From assembly GCA_902787365.1 (NCBI GenBank), contig CADAGC010000008.1, forward strand, positions 59,494 to 123,493: a DNA stretch of 64,000 nt, read 5' to 3'. Position 1 is the stretch's first letter. Every line of letters starts with the position of its first letter. Positions 52,506 through 61,044 of this stretch are shown here, piece by piece. The position numbers and the translations under genes were made by a program. The notes under the pieces were generated by a model that was not told where the DNA came from, made no database searches, and saw only the letters and a list, made by a program, of their open reading frames with translations. This stretch comes from an uncultured Ruminococcus sp. GTDB taxonomy: Bacteria; Bacillota; Clostridia; Oscillospirales; Ruminococcaceae.

Positions 52506-53015
52506 TCAGAGTTTTTTCGATATTTTTTGTATAAGCTCCTGGTTTCGCCCGAGAAGCTTGAAAATAGCAGTTCCGAGGATAGTCACACAGACAAGCTCGC
52601 CTAACGCAACGCCGCCTGCCATTATCCAGAATGATACAGGCTCTTCTGACAGCAGGGTTATCTCGGCGCCCACCATCAGGGCGTTGAAGATAACGGGGAA
52701 GAACGAGCATAAAAGCAGCCGTGTCGAGCTGCCCTCCTTGCGGCAAAGATATATGCATATTCCCGCAAGCGCCGTGGCCGAGGTGCCTAATATCGTATCT
52801 ATAGCGCCGACAGTCGAGAAGATATTCGCCAGAAAGCACCCTATCGACAAAGAAGCGATGTAGTCCTTGTTGTAAAAGCAAAGAAGCATTAGCGCTTCGG
52901 ATATTCGAAACTGCACGCTCTGATATGCTATCGGTGCGCCTATAAGAGTAATTGCCGCATACATCGCAGCCACAAGGCCTATGCGTGTTATCCGCCTTGA
53001 ACTGAAATTCTCCAT
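52506..53015 (-). CDS. queT: QueT-family ECF transporter substrate-binding protein
   Basis: A 169-aa protein with about five membrane helices. VAAMYAAITLIGAPIAYQSV and QFRISEALMLLCFYNKDYIA resemble QueT, the S-component thought to import queuosine precursors through a shared ECF module. I do not see a preQ1 riboswitch in its leader; the upstream hairpin looks like the fba terminator. AGAGGGA precedes the start. Confidence 0.75.
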   Translation of the reverse strand: MENFSSRRITRIGLVAAMYAAITLIGAPIAYQSVQFRISEALMLLCFYNKDYIASLSIGCFLANIFSTVGAIDTILGTSATALAGICIYLCRKEGSSTRLLLCSFFPVIFNALMVGAEITLLSEEPVSFWIMAGGVALGELVCVTILGTAIFKLLGRNQELIQKISKKL

Positions 53016-53030
53016 ATAAAATCCCTCTTA

Positions 53031-53063
53031 AAAACAGGGTGCGCCTGCACGCAGACACACCCT
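53031..53063 (-). terminator. Terminator after fba
   Basis: On the minus strand a 28-base hairpin (arms AGGGTGTG and CGCACCCT with CTGC/GCAG inside) is followed by GTTTTT. It lies in what would be the queT leader, so queT may depend on read-through. Confidence 0.7.
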
Positions 53064-53088
53064 TGATACATTCGTGTATATTATGTAA

Positions 53089-53952
53089 TTATGCCTTGCC
53101 TACGGAACCGAAGAGCTCCATCTTTTCCTTGACCTTAGCCTTGATAGCCTCTACGCCGGGAGCTAAAAGCTTTCTGGGGTAGAAGCCCTTGCCCTGCTTG
53201 TCCTTGCCTGCCTCAACGTAGCCTCTTGTAGCCTCAGCGAATACGAGCTGGCACTCTGTGTTAACGTTTATCTTAGCAACGCCGAGAGAGATAGCCTTTG
53301 TGATCATATCGTCGGGGATACCTGTGCCGCCGTGGAGAACGAGGGGCATCTCGCCTACTGTCTTGTTGATAGCTTCGAGTGTCTCAAAGCTTAAGCCTTC
53401 CCAGTTGTCGGGATATACGCCGTGGATGTTGCCGATACCTGCTGCGAGGAAGTCAACACCAAGGTCAGCTATCTGCTTGCACTCTGCGGGGTCAGCGCAC
53501 TCGCCCTTGCCGATAACGCCGTCCTCTTCGCCGCCGATAGCGCCTACCTCAGCCTCGATAGAAAGACCGAGACCGTGTGCAACGTTAACGAGCTCTGTTG
53601 TCTTAGCAACGTTCTCGTCGATCGGGAAGTGTGAACCGTCGAACATTATAGATGTAAAGCCTGCCTTGATGCACTTGTAGCAGCCCTCATAGGAGCCGTG
53701 GTCAAGGTGAAGAGCAACGGGAACTGTGATGCCTAAGCTCTTGTCCATAGCTGCAACCATAGCTGCAACTGTCTCAAAGCCGCACATATACTTGCCTGCG
53801 CCCTCGGAAACACCAAGGATAACGGGAGACTGAAGCTCCTGTGCTGTCTGGAGTATAGCCTTTGTCCACTCAAGGTTGTTGATGTTGAACTGACCTACTG
53901 CGTATTTGCCTTCTCTTGCCTTTTTGAGCATTTCTGTAGCTGAAACTAACAT
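53089..53952 (-). CDS. fba: Class II fructose-bisphosphate aldolase
   Basis: A 287-aa zinc-dependent glycolytic enzyme. ALHLDHGSYEGCYKCI supplies the zinc-binding His and the catalytic Asp, SIMFDGSHFPIDEN and EAEVGAIGGEEDGV follow, and VLHGGTGIPDDMI carries another zinc His and the phosphate loop. ATGGAGG lies before the start. A strong promoter and compact leader point to high expression. Confidence 0.97.
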   Translation of the reverse strand: MLVSATEMLKKAREGKYAVGQFNINNLEWTKAILQTAQELQSPVILGVSEGAGKYMCGFETVAAMVAAMDKSLGITVPVALHLDHGSYEGCYKCIKAGFTSIMFDGSHFPIDENVAKTTELVNVAHGLGLSIEAEVGAIGGEEDGVIGKGECADPAECKQIADLGVDFLAAGIGNIHGVYPDNWEGLSFETLEAINKTVGEMPLVLHGGTGIPDDMITKAISLGVAKINVNTECQLVFAEATRGYVEAGKDKQGKGFYPRKLLAPGVEAIKAKVKEKMELFGSVGKA

Positions 53953-54012
53953 AATTACAAATCCTCCATATCAAACATTTGGGGCGTTGTCTGAGGAAGC
54001 CCCATTAAGTTA

Positions 54013-54041
54013 ATTATACTCCGTTTTCCCCCATATTGCAA
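54013..54041 (-). promoter_or_regulatory. fba promoter
   Basis: Minus-strand TTGCAA (54036-54041) and TATAAT (54013-54018), 17-base spacer. A TGGGGC/GCCCCA hairpin lies in the leader (about 53981-54005). Confidence 0.75.
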
Positions 54042-54131
54042 TAAGCTGCCGCATTTTTTACATATTGTTAAAATTTTGGCGAAGGGGAGGAGAGGGGCTT
54101 TTTTGGGGGCAAGGCAAAATGCACAAAATAA

Positions 54132-54219
54132 TAGTTCGATATCGAAGCATATTTATCACTTGGAGTATTGACGAAAGAGCGAAAATGGGGTATAATATAA
54201 TTAGTTAGATATCAAACTA
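54132..54219 (+). promoter_or_regulatory. marR promoter with two operator-like palindromes
   Basis: TTGACG (54168-54173) and TATAAT (54191-54196), 17-base spacer. Palindromes TAGTTCGATATCGAAGCA (54132-54149) and TAGTTAGATATCAAACTA (54202-54219) share TAGTT-GATATC-AA; one is upstream of the promoter, the other over the start of transcription. Confidence 0.75.
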
Positions 54220-54237
54220 TTATTTGGGAGGTGTGAG

Positions 54238-54753
54238 ATGAAAACTGATAACACTGCAGGGCATCGGCGCAGAATGACAGAGCAGGAGCTGATAAGAAAA
54301 AAGCCCGTTATGCTTGACTTTATCGCCCATAAGCTCGATGTTTATAATAACAGACAGCTCGCTCCGTTCGGGGTGACTCATTCGCAGGCAAAGCTTTTGG
54401 TGCGCATATCTCACTCGCAGGGCGGCAAGATAGCGCAGAGCGAACTTAAGGCTTTCGGGCGGCAGGGGTCAACGATAACCTCGCTGCTTGCAAACCTCGA
54501 AAAGAACGGCTTTATCTACCGTGAGTCGAGCGAGACTGATGCGAGGGCAAAATATGTGTGCCTAACCGAAAGCGGTATGCAGGTGGCCGATGTGGCTAAT
54601 GAAAACATCATAAAGCTCGATGAGCTGATAGATTCATCACTATCTAAAAAAGAGGCTGACACCTTGCACAGCCTGCTTGCAAAGGTCTGCGACACACTTC
54701 ACGACAGACTCTCAGATGAAGCATTTACAGAAGAAAGGAATGATAACACTTGA
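54238..54753 (+). CDS. MarR-family regulator of the ABC exporter
   Basis: A 171-aa winged-helix regulator: GVTHSQAKLLVRISHSQGGK, QSELKAFGRQGSTITSLLANLEKNGFIYRE and ARAKYVCLTESG form the DNA-binding domain. It leads an operon with two ABC half-transporters (4-base overlap) and almost surely binds the GATATC palindromes upstream, repressing itself and the exporter until a drug-like ligand binds. GGGAGGTG precedes the start. Confidence 0.92.
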   Translation: MKTDNTAGHRRRMTEQELIRKKPVMLDFIAHKLDVYNNRQLAPFGVTHSQAKLLVRISHSQGGKIAQSELKAFGRQGSTITSLLANLEKNGFIYRESSETDARAKYVCLTESGMQVADVANENIIKLDELIDSSLSKKEADTLHSLLAKVCDTLHDRLSDEAFTEERNDNT

Positions 54754-56480
54754 TAAAGAAGCTTTTTCCGTGTATCAAGGGCTATGAAAAATATACTCTG
54801 CTCACGCCGCTCGTTATGATTGGCGAGGTGGGTATGGAGGTGCTTATCCCCCTTGTTATGGCAAAGATAGTCGATGTGGGTATCGAGGGCAGCGGCGGCA
54901 CGTCATATACCGTCAAAATGGGTATACTTATGGTGGTAATGGCCTGCGTTTCGATGATGTTCGGCTCGCTGGGCGCATATTTCGGCGCAAAGGCCAGCAT
55001 GGGCTTTTCAAAGAACTTAAGAAACCGCCTTTTTAATAAGGTGCAGGATTTCTCTTTCAAGAATATCGACAAGTTCTCGACAGCGTCGCTTGTCACAAGA
55101 CTGACGACCGACGTAAATATGGTGCAGAACTCGTTCCTGATGTTCATCAAAATGGCTTTCCGTGCGCCTGTTATGCTAATAGGTGCGCTTATAATGGCTA
55201 TCAACGTAAAGCCCGACCTCTCGGTGGTGTTCTTAGTGGCTGTGCCGATACTCGGCCTTTCAATGGTGCTGATAATGACCCACGCACACCCCCGCTTCAA
55301 GCTTATGCTCGAACGCTATGATAAAATGAACTCTGACGTTCAGGAAAACCTTATCGGCATACGTGCAGTCAAGGCTTTTGTAAGAGAGGACTATGAGAAC
55401 AAGAAGTTCACCACGGGCGCTGACCTTGTAAGAAGAGCACAGGTGGCGGCAGAAAAGATAGTTATCCTCACACAGCCTATAATGCAGATAACTATGTATG
55501 CTACGATAGTTTCGGTGCTCTGGTTCGGCGGCAATATGGTCATCGGCGGCGATATGCTCATAGGCGAGCTTTCGACCTTTATCACCTACATAAACCAGAT
55601 CCTCGGCTCGCTGATGATGATATCCATGATATTTATGATGCTGGTTATTTCAAGGGCTTCTATGACAAGAATAGTTGAGGTCCTCGAAGAAGACCCCGAC
55701 ATAACAGACGATAACGCTACAGATGTCAAGGTGGAGAACGGCTCTATTGAGTTTAAGAACGTTTCGTTCAGCTATAAGGAATCGGCAGAAGAAGCGGTGC
55801 TCAGAAATATCGACCTGAAGATCGCTTCGGGCGAGACTATAGGCATCATCGGTGCTACAGGCTCAGCAAAGACTACACTCATATCCCTTATACCGAGACT
55901 TTATGATGTCACCTCGGGCGAGGTGCTCGTAGGCGGCAGAAATGTCAAGGACTATAAGCTTGCAAATCTGCGTGACGAGGTTTCGGTAGTATTACAGAAA
56001 AACGTGCTCTTCTCGGGCACTATCAGAGAAAACCTGCGCTGGGGCGACTTTGAGGCTACAGATGAAGAGATAGAAAAAGCCTGCGAGGCGGCCTGCGCTG
56101 ATGAGTTTATCAACTCATTCCCCGACGGGTATGAAACAGACCTCGGCCAGGGCGGCGTTAACGTATCGGGCGGCCAGAAGCAGAGACTTTGTATCGCAAG
56201 AGCGCTTATCAAAAAGCCTAAGATACTTATTCTTGATGACTCGACAAGTGCTGTTGATACAGCGACAGATGCCAAGATAAGAAAAGCTTTCAAGGAACAG
56301 CTTGACGATACCACTACTATTATAATAGCACAGCGTATATCTTCGGTAAAGGACGCTGACAGGATAATAGTTCTTGAAGACGGCGAGATAGACGGCATAG
56401 GCACACACGATGAACTGCTAAAAACAAATGCCGTTTATAAAGAAGTCTATGATTCACAGCAGAAGGGAGATGAGGACTGA
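54750..56480 (+). CDS. ABC exporter half-transporter, degenerate ATPase site
   Basis: A 576-aa protein with six membrane helices (about 15-320) and an ATPase domain. Walker A is GATGSAKTT (near 367), with Ala in place of the usual Gly before Lys. The signature VSGGQKQRL is good, but Walker B ends LILDDSTSAVD, with Asp in place of the catalytic Glu. This is the degenerate partner pattern of heterodimeric exporters such as BmrC/D or TM287/288. The start is probably TTG at 54750, overlapping the marR stop, with AAAGGA upstream. Confidence 0.92.
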   Translation: MIKKLFPCIKGYEKYTLLTPLVMIGEVGMEVLIPLVMAKIVDVGIEGSGGTSYTVKMGILMVVMACVSMMFGSLGAYFGAKASMGFSKNLRNRLFNKVQDFSFKNIDKFSTASLVTRLTTDVNMVQNSFLMFIKMAFRAPVMLIGALIMAINVKPDLSVVFLVAVPILGLSMVLIMTHAHPRFKLMLERYDKMNSDVQENLIGIRAVKAFVREDYENKKFTTGADLVRRAQVAAEKIVILTQPIMQITMYATIVSVLWFGGNMVIGGDMLIGELSTFITYINQILGSLMMISMIFMMLVISRASMTRIVEVLEEDPDITDDNATDVKVENGSIEFKNVSFSYKESAEEAVLRNIDLKIASGETIGIIGATGSAKTTLISLIPRLYDVTSGEVLVGGRNVKDYKLANLRDEVSVVLQKNVLFSGTIRENLRWGDFEATDEEIEKACEAACADEFINSFPDGYETDLGQGGVNVSGGQKQRLCIARALIKKPKILILDDSTSAVDTATDAKIRKAFKEQLDDTTTIIIAQRISSVKDADRIIVLEDGEIDGIGTHDELLKTNAVYKEVYDSQQKGDED

Positions 56481-58411
56481 TGGCAGGACCCAGAGGAGGC
56501 GGCCCCGGCGGCAGAGGGCAAAAGCCGCTTGAAAAGCCCAAGAACGTGGGCGTGACTATCAGGCGCATATTCTCCTATATGAAGGAATACAAGCCGATGA
56601 TAATACTCGTTGTGGTGTTTATCATAATATCGGCACTTGCCTCGGTAATAGGCACATCATTCCTCAAAAAGGTGATAGACGACTGCATAAAGCCCATGAT
56701 TGACGGCAAGACGGACGAGGGCATGAGCAAATTCATAAAGACCCTTACTGTTATGAGCATAGTATATGTGATAGGTGCGGCATCTACATTCTGCTATGCA
56801 AGGATAATGCTCAATATCTCCACCAAGGCGCTTTACAAGATAAGGGTAGACCTTTTCACGAAAATGGAAGCGCTGCCCATACGCTTTTTTGACACCCACA
56901 CCCACGGCGAGGTTATGAGCCGCTACACCAATGATGTTGACACCCTGCGTGAGATGCTCTCAAACTCTCTTGCAAGCTTCATCTCGGCATTCATCACCGT
57001 AACGGGCGTGTTCGTTATGATGATATACTACAGCTGGCAGCTCACGCTTATAGTTATACTGCTTTTCTTTGTTATAGTTAAGCTCACAGCCTTTATCGGC
57101 TCACGCTCGGGAGCGTATTTCAAGGAGCAGCAGAAAAACGTAGGCCGTGCCAACGGCTATATCGAGGAAATGATAGAGGGCGTCAAGGTAGTCAAGGTCT
57201 TCTGCCACGAGCAGAAAGCCAAGAACGAGTTTGACGTGATAAACGACGACCTGAGAAAGGCAGCCACCAAGGCAAACACCTTTGCAAGCATCATGGGGCC
57301 TCTGATGAATAACCTCTCATATATCCACTATGCGATAACCGCTATCATCGGCGGCATAATGGCTATAAAGGGCGTTCACACATTCAGCGGCGTGTTCACG
57401 GTTGGTACGGTAATTGCTTTCTTGCAGTATACAAGAAACTTCGCTATGCCCATTCAGCAGATATCCCAGCAGTTCAACTCGGTGCTCTCGGCTCTGGCTG
57501 GTGCTGAGAGGGTGCTCTCGATAATCGACGAGACTCCCGAGGTTGACGACGGCTATGTTACACTTGTCAACGCCAAGATCGACGAGAACGGCAACATCAC
57601 CGAATCCGATAAGAGAACAGGCATCTGGGCTTGGAAGCACCCCCACCAGGCAACAGGCGAGGTGACTTACACCAAGCTCGAGGGCAGGGTTGAGTTTGAC
57701 GACGTAACTTTCGGCTATGAGCCTGAAAAGACAGTCCTCAATGGTATAACCCTTTACGCCAAGGCGGGGCAGAAGATAGCCTTTGTCGGCTCGACAGGTG
57801 CAGGCAAGACGACTATCACAAACCTCATAAACCGCTTCTACGATGTGCCCGACGGCAAGATACGCTATGACGGCATAAACATCAACAAAATAAAGAAAGC
57901 AGACCTCAGACGCTCGCTTTCAATGGTTTTGCAGGACACCCACCTTTTCACGGGAACTGTAATGGACAACATTCGCTTCGGCAAGCTTGACGCTTCTGAT
58001 GACGACTGCATAAAGGCCGCAAAGCTTGCAAACGCACACAGCTTCATCAAGCACCTGCCCGAGGGGTATAACACAGTCATCACTGGCGACGGCGCCAATC
58101 TCTCGCAGGGTCAGAGGCAGCTTTTAGCGATAGCAAGAGCCGCAGTTGCCGACCCGCCCGTGCTTATCCTCGACGAAGCGACCTCGTCGATAGACACGAG
58201 AACAGAAGCTCTCATCGAAAAGGGCATGGACTCGCTTATGGCAGGCAGAACGGTATTCGTTATCGCCCACAGGCTCTCGACCGTCCGCAACTCAAACGCT
58301 ATTATGGTGCTCGAGCACGGCAAGATAATCGAGCGTGGCGACCACGACGACCTTATCGCCCAGAAAGGCAAGTACTACCAGCTCTATACGGGTATGTTTG
58401 AGCTTAGTTGA
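56480..58411 (+). CDS. ABC exporter half-transporter, catalytically complete
   Basis: A 643-aa partner of the preceding protein. It begins with a Gly/Arg-rich tail (GPRGGGPGGRG), has six membrane helices (about 35-345) and an ATPase with Walker A GSTGAGKTT (near 437), Walker B LILDEATSSIDTR and H-loop AHRLSTV. The signature is LSQGQRQLL rather than LSGGQ, as expected for this half of the heterodimer. A 50-residue insert lies before the ATPase domain (about 360-410). The pair probably exports drugs or amphiphiles. The ATG overlaps the previous stop by one base. Confidence 0.93.
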   Translation: MAGPRGGGPGGRGQKPLEKPKNVGVTIRRIFSYMKEYKPMIILVVVFIIISALASVIGTSFLKKVIDDCIKPMIDGKTDEGMSKFIKTLTVMSIVYVIGAASTFCYARIMLNISTKALYKIRVDLFTKMEALPIRFFDTHTHGEVMSRYTNDVDTLREMLSNSLASFISAFITVTGVFVMMIYYSWQLTLIVILLFFVIVKLTAFIGSRSGAYFKEQQKNVGRANGYIEEMIEGVKVVKVFCHEQKAKNEFDVINDDLRKAATKANTFASIMGPLMNNLSYIHYAITAIIGGIMAIKGVHTFSGVFTVGTVIAFLQYTRNFAMPIQQISQQFNSVLSALAGAERVLSIIDETPEVDDGYVTLVNAKIDENGNITESDKRTGIWAWKHPHQATGEVTYTKLEGRVEFDDVTFGYEPEKTVLNGITLYAKAGQKIAFVGSTGAGKTTITNLINRFYDVPDGKIRYDGININKIKKADLRRSLSMVLQDTHLFTGTVMDNIRFGKLDASDDDCIKAAKLANAHSFIKHLPEGYNTVITGDGANLSQGQRQLLAIARAAVADPPVLILDEATSSIDTRTEALIEKGMDSLMAGRTVFVIAHRLSTVRNSNAIMVLEHGKIIERGDHDDLIAQKGKYYQLYTGMFELS

Positions 58412-58420
58412 TATATGCAT

Positions 58421-58455
58421 AACGCCCTCCGGCTTCGGAGGGCGTTGACTTTTAT
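58421..58455 (+). terminator. Terminator after the exporter operon
   Basis: A perfect 11-bp stem (58421-58431 with 58436-58446), then GACTTTTATG. Confidence 0.8.
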
Positions 58456-58485
58456 GTTCTCATATTTATTTTAACAAACTCCCCC

Positions 58486-58514
58486 TTGCATTTCTCCCTC
58501 ATTCGTGATATAAT
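58486..58514 (+). promoter_or_regulatory. hisS promoter
   Basis: TTGCAT and TATAAT, 17-base spacer, 51 bases before the hisS start; too little room for a T-box leader. Confidence 0.65.
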
Positions 58515-58565
58515 AGTAAAATAAGCGAATTATGCATAATTTTCAGACGAAAGGACGTATAAATA

Positions 58566-59876
58566 ATGGCTTTGATTGCAAAAAGACCAAACGGAACAAT
58601 GGACGTTACACCTAACGAGGTATATAAATGGCATACAGTCGAGAACGTGGTTAAGGAAACCGCCGAGCAGTTCGGCTTTAAGGAGATAAGAATACCCACT
58701 TTTGAGGATACAGGGCTTTTTGTAAGAGGCGTTGGCGATACTACCGACGTTGTGCAAAAGGAGATGTATACAGTTTCCTCAACAGGCGATAAGACCTATA
58801 CCCTGCGCCCCGAGGGCACAGCAGGTACGGTAAGAGCCGTGCTTGAAAACGGTATACTCAACGACGGCCTGCCGCAGAAACTTTTCTATATCCTCTCCTG
58901 CTTCCGCCACGAAAAGGCGCAAAAGGGCAGACTGCGTGAATTTCACCAGTTCGGCTGTGAGATGTTCGGCTCGCCCTCGCCCCTTGCAGATGCAGAGGTA
59001 ATATCCCTTGCATATAGCGTTATAACAAGGCTCGGCCTTAAGAATACCGAGCTTAATATAAACTCTATCGGCTGCCCCGAGTGTAGGGCAAAGTACCGTG
59101 AGGCGCTCAAAGCCTACTTCGAGCCTCACCGTGATGAGCTTTGCGATACCTGTAAGGAAAGGCTCGATAAGAACCCTATGCGCCTGCTCGACTGTAAGTC
59201 TAAGGAGGATCAGGAGATAGCAAAGGACGCACCGCTTATCACAGAATACCTCTGCGACGAGTGTGCCGACCACTTTGGTAAGGTCAAGGAATACCTCGGC
59301 CTTATGGGTATCGAGTATAAGATAAACCCCAAGATCGTAAGAGGTCTTGACTACTATACACGTACTGTTTTTGAGTTCCTGACTACCGATATCGGCTCGC
59401 AGGCAGCAGTCTGCGCAGGCGGTCGCTATGACGGCCTTGTAGAGTCGCTCGGCGGTAAGCCCACACCTGCGCTCGGCTTCGGTATGGGTCTTGAAAGAAT
59501 AATCCTCACTATGGAGAGCCAGGGTCTTGACTTTGCACAGGACGGCGGCTGTGAGCTTTATATCGCACCTATGGGTGATAAGGCAGCAGCCTATGCGGCA
59601 GGCCTTATAGCGAAACTGCGTGATATGGGCGTTTACGCCGAGTATGACCTTATAGGCCGCTCGCTCAAAGCGCAGATGAAGTATGCCGATAAGATAGGCG
59701 CAAAGTTCGTTATCGTGCTCGGCGATAACGAGATAGAGCAGGGCAAGATTAACGTCAAGAAAATGGCAACAGGCGAGCAGACAGCCTTTGATGTTGATGA
59801 CAGCTTCCCCGAGAGACTTTCCGATTTCATAATGGCAAGCCTTGTTGAGGAGCTTGATATGGAGGGACTTTTATAA
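58566..59876 (+). CDS. hisS: Histidyl-tRNA synthetase
   Basis: A 436-aa class II synthetase. Motif 2 reads CFRHEKAQKGRLREFHQFG, the histidine-binding block is VRGLDYYTRTVFEF, and motif 3 is PALGFGMGLERI. The anticodon-binding domain is at the C-terminus (ELYIAPMGDKAAAYAAGLIA onward). GAAAGGA precedes the start. The next gene overlaps its stop by one base. Confidence 0.97.
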   Translation: MALIAKRPNGTMDVTPNEVYKWHTVENVVKETAEQFGFKEIRIPTFEDTGLFVRGVGDTTDVVQKEMYTVSSTGDKTYTLRPEGTAGTVRAVLENGILNDGLPQKLFYILSCFRHEKAQKGRLREFHQFGCEMFGSPSPLADAEVISLAYSVITRLGLKNTELNINSIGCPECRAKYREALKAYFEPHRDELCDTCKERLDKNPMRLLDCKSKEDQEIAKDAPLITEYLCDECADHFGKVKEYLGLMGIEYKINPKIVRGLDYYTRTVFEFLTTDIGSQAAVCAGGRYDGLVESLGGKPTPALGFGMGLERIILTMESQGLDFAQDGGCELYIAPMGDKAAAYAAGLIAKLRDMGVYAEYDLIGRSLKAQMKYADKIGAKFVIVLGDNEIEQGKINVKKMATGEQTAFDVDDSFPERLSDFIMASLVEELDMEGLL

Positions 59877-60190
59877 TGAGATGTCCGATTTGCGAAAACA
59901 TTCCGCTTATTGAGTTTACAAACCCGCTTGAGTATATGATGGCGGTAAATGCCGTGACCAATATGCTGGTTCAGGGCAATATTGAGATGATTTACCAGAC
60001 CTGCCCCCTCGACCAGGTGGTGGATAAGGACGGCAAGTTCTATTCCGGCAGGATATTCCACCAGTTTTCCTGTGCTATGTGCGGCACTATATATGGTATG
60101 CTTGCAAATCCCCTTGCAGGCGGTGGTGAGATAAGGATAAACGATAAGCCTTTCCGCCCCGAGGATTACGAAGATAAGGATAAGGAATAA
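59876..60190 (+). CDS. Unrecognised 104-aa protein with Cys pairs
   Basis: MRCPICENIP at the start and FSCAMCGTIYGM near residue 65 give two CxxC units that could bind zinc, with CPLDQVV between them. No membrane segment. The start overlaps the hisS stop (TAATG) and its own stop overlaps the next start, so the three genes are coupled. I do not recognise the family. Confidence 0.65.
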   Translation: MRCPICENIPLIEFTNPLEYMMAVNAVTNMLVQGNIEMIYQTCPLDQVVDKDGKFYSGRIFHQFSCAMCGTIYGMLANPLAGGGEIRINDKPFRPEDYEDKDKE

Positions 60191-60675
60191 TGCTTGTTAT
60201 ACTACCCATATCCTTTGAGTATGAGAGCAGCGCCACGCCGAAGCGTATAGCAAGGCGGCTCGACGGCGAGCTTATACAAAAGCGCCCCAGCGCCAATGTT
60301 ATGGCAAACTCAAAGTTCATAAAGAAATATAAGACCCAGTCGGTATTCTACGGCTGCCGCAGCGGTGAAGATAAATTCAGCGTTTTCTACCACGAGGCAG
60401 GCAGGCGTGATACTGGGTCACTGGGCTTTTACGGCAGGCTTGAAAAGTCGGGCAAGGGCACTAAGATATCGGGGCATTTCAGAAAGCCCCTTTCCGCCTA
60501 TATTTTCGGGGCGGTGTGGGTGCTCATCACCTTTATGTTCTCACTCATAGCCCTCTCCCTTGATAATATGGGCGCCTGCATATGCGGCGCTGTGCTGTTG
60601 CTTTTGGGAGTGTTTATCCTTTTCTTTGACAAGGGCAAGAAAAAAGTGATAAGGGCGTTTATCGAGTCGCTGTGA
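60190..60675 (+). CDS. Unrecognised 161-aa membrane protein
   Basis: A soluble N-terminal domain (about 1-95; SSATPKRIARRLDGELIQKR, then KYKTQSVFYGCRSGEDKF) and two C-terminal membrane helices (about 103-122 and 127-146) ending in a basic tail (DKGKKKVIRAFIESL). No family recognised. It follows the CxxC protein with a one-base overlap. Confidence 0.6.
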   Translation: MLVILPISFEYESSATPKRIARRLDGELIQKRPSANVMANSKFIKKYKTQSVFYGCRSGEDKFSVFYHEAGRRDTGSLGFYGRLEKSGKGTKISGHFRKPLSAYIFGAVWVLITFMFSLIALSLDNMGACICGAVLLLLGVFILFFDKGKKKVIRAFIESL

Positions 60676-60715
60676 AGCTGTGTTAAAGCGGCTTTTGAAA
60701 GATATATGATGTAAT

Positions 60716-60755
60716 TTGACAAAATAAAACACCTGTGGTATAATAATCACAGGTG
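60716..60755 (+). promoter_or_regulatory. Toxin-like gene promoter (locus 1) with palindrome
   Basis: TTGACA (60716-60721) and TATAAT (60739-60744), 17-base spacer. The 8-bp arms CACCTGTG (60730-60737) and CACAGGTG (60748-60755) bracket the -10 box and may be an operator. Confidence 0.85.
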
Positions 60756-60815
60756 CTTGCACTTAGCGTAGGCGGTCAAATCTAACCTCCGATTTCTAAA
60801 GGAGGTGAGCAGAAA

Positions 60816-60950
60816 ATGACGGTAATTGAAGTATTGACTTTACTTATACTGATAACCAATGTCATAGCTCTTGTCGAGATATCTGCGGCAAAAAGAAATA
60901 ACCGCCTTACCCCAAATAAGACGGTTAAACATTTAAAAACCATTTCTTAG
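60816..60950 (+). CDS. 44-aa membrane peptide, candidate type I toxin
   Basis: ATG 60816 with AAAGGAGGTGAGC upstream. The peptide has one membrane helix (VLTLLILITNVIALVEI, residues 6-22) and a basic tail (AAKRNNRLTPNKTVKHLKTI), like small holin-like or TxpA/Fst-type toxins. The ribosome site is in a hairpin: ACCTCC (60785-60790) pairs with GGAGGT (60801-60806). A strong promoter lies upstream, and a consensus promoter and terminator on the other strand would make an antisense RNA over its 3' half. Toxic activity is inferred from this layout; the exact family is not certain. Confidence 0.75.
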   Translation: MTVIEVLTLLILITNVIALVEISAAKRNNRLTPNKTVKHLKTIS

Positions 60951-60982
60951 GAGGAGACCGCTTACAGCGAGCACCTCTTTGT
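60888..60982 (-). ncRNA. Candidate antisense antitoxin RNA (locus 1)
   Basis: About 95 bases from the predicted start near 60982 to a terminator in the toxin ORF: the minus-strand stem (60917-60926 with 60900-60909, one G-U pair) is followed by ATTTCTTTTT. It would pair with codons 25-44 and the 3' region of the toxin mRNA. Confidence 0.75.
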
Positions 60983-60988
60983 ATGTAT

Positions 60989-61017
60989 ATTATAGCACAC
61001 AAACACAAGATTGTCAA
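60989..61017 (-). promoter_or_regulatory. Promoter of the antisense RNA (locus 1)
   Basis: Minus-strand TTGACA (61012-61017) and TATAAT (60989-60994) with exactly 17 bases between: a full consensus promoter pointing back into the toxin gene. Confidence 0.88.
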
Positions 61018-61044
61018 TAGTTTACCGAAAGGAAGTAAATAGAA

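Noticed and set aside
53016-53080. preQ1 riboswitch for queT
   Set aside because: The hairpin followed by GTTTTT is best explained as the fba terminator; there is no A-rich tail able to form the preQ1-I pseudoknot.
58515-58565. T-box leader for hisS or aspS
   Set aside because: Only about 50 bases separate the hisS promoter from its start, and no T-box motif was seen before aspS.
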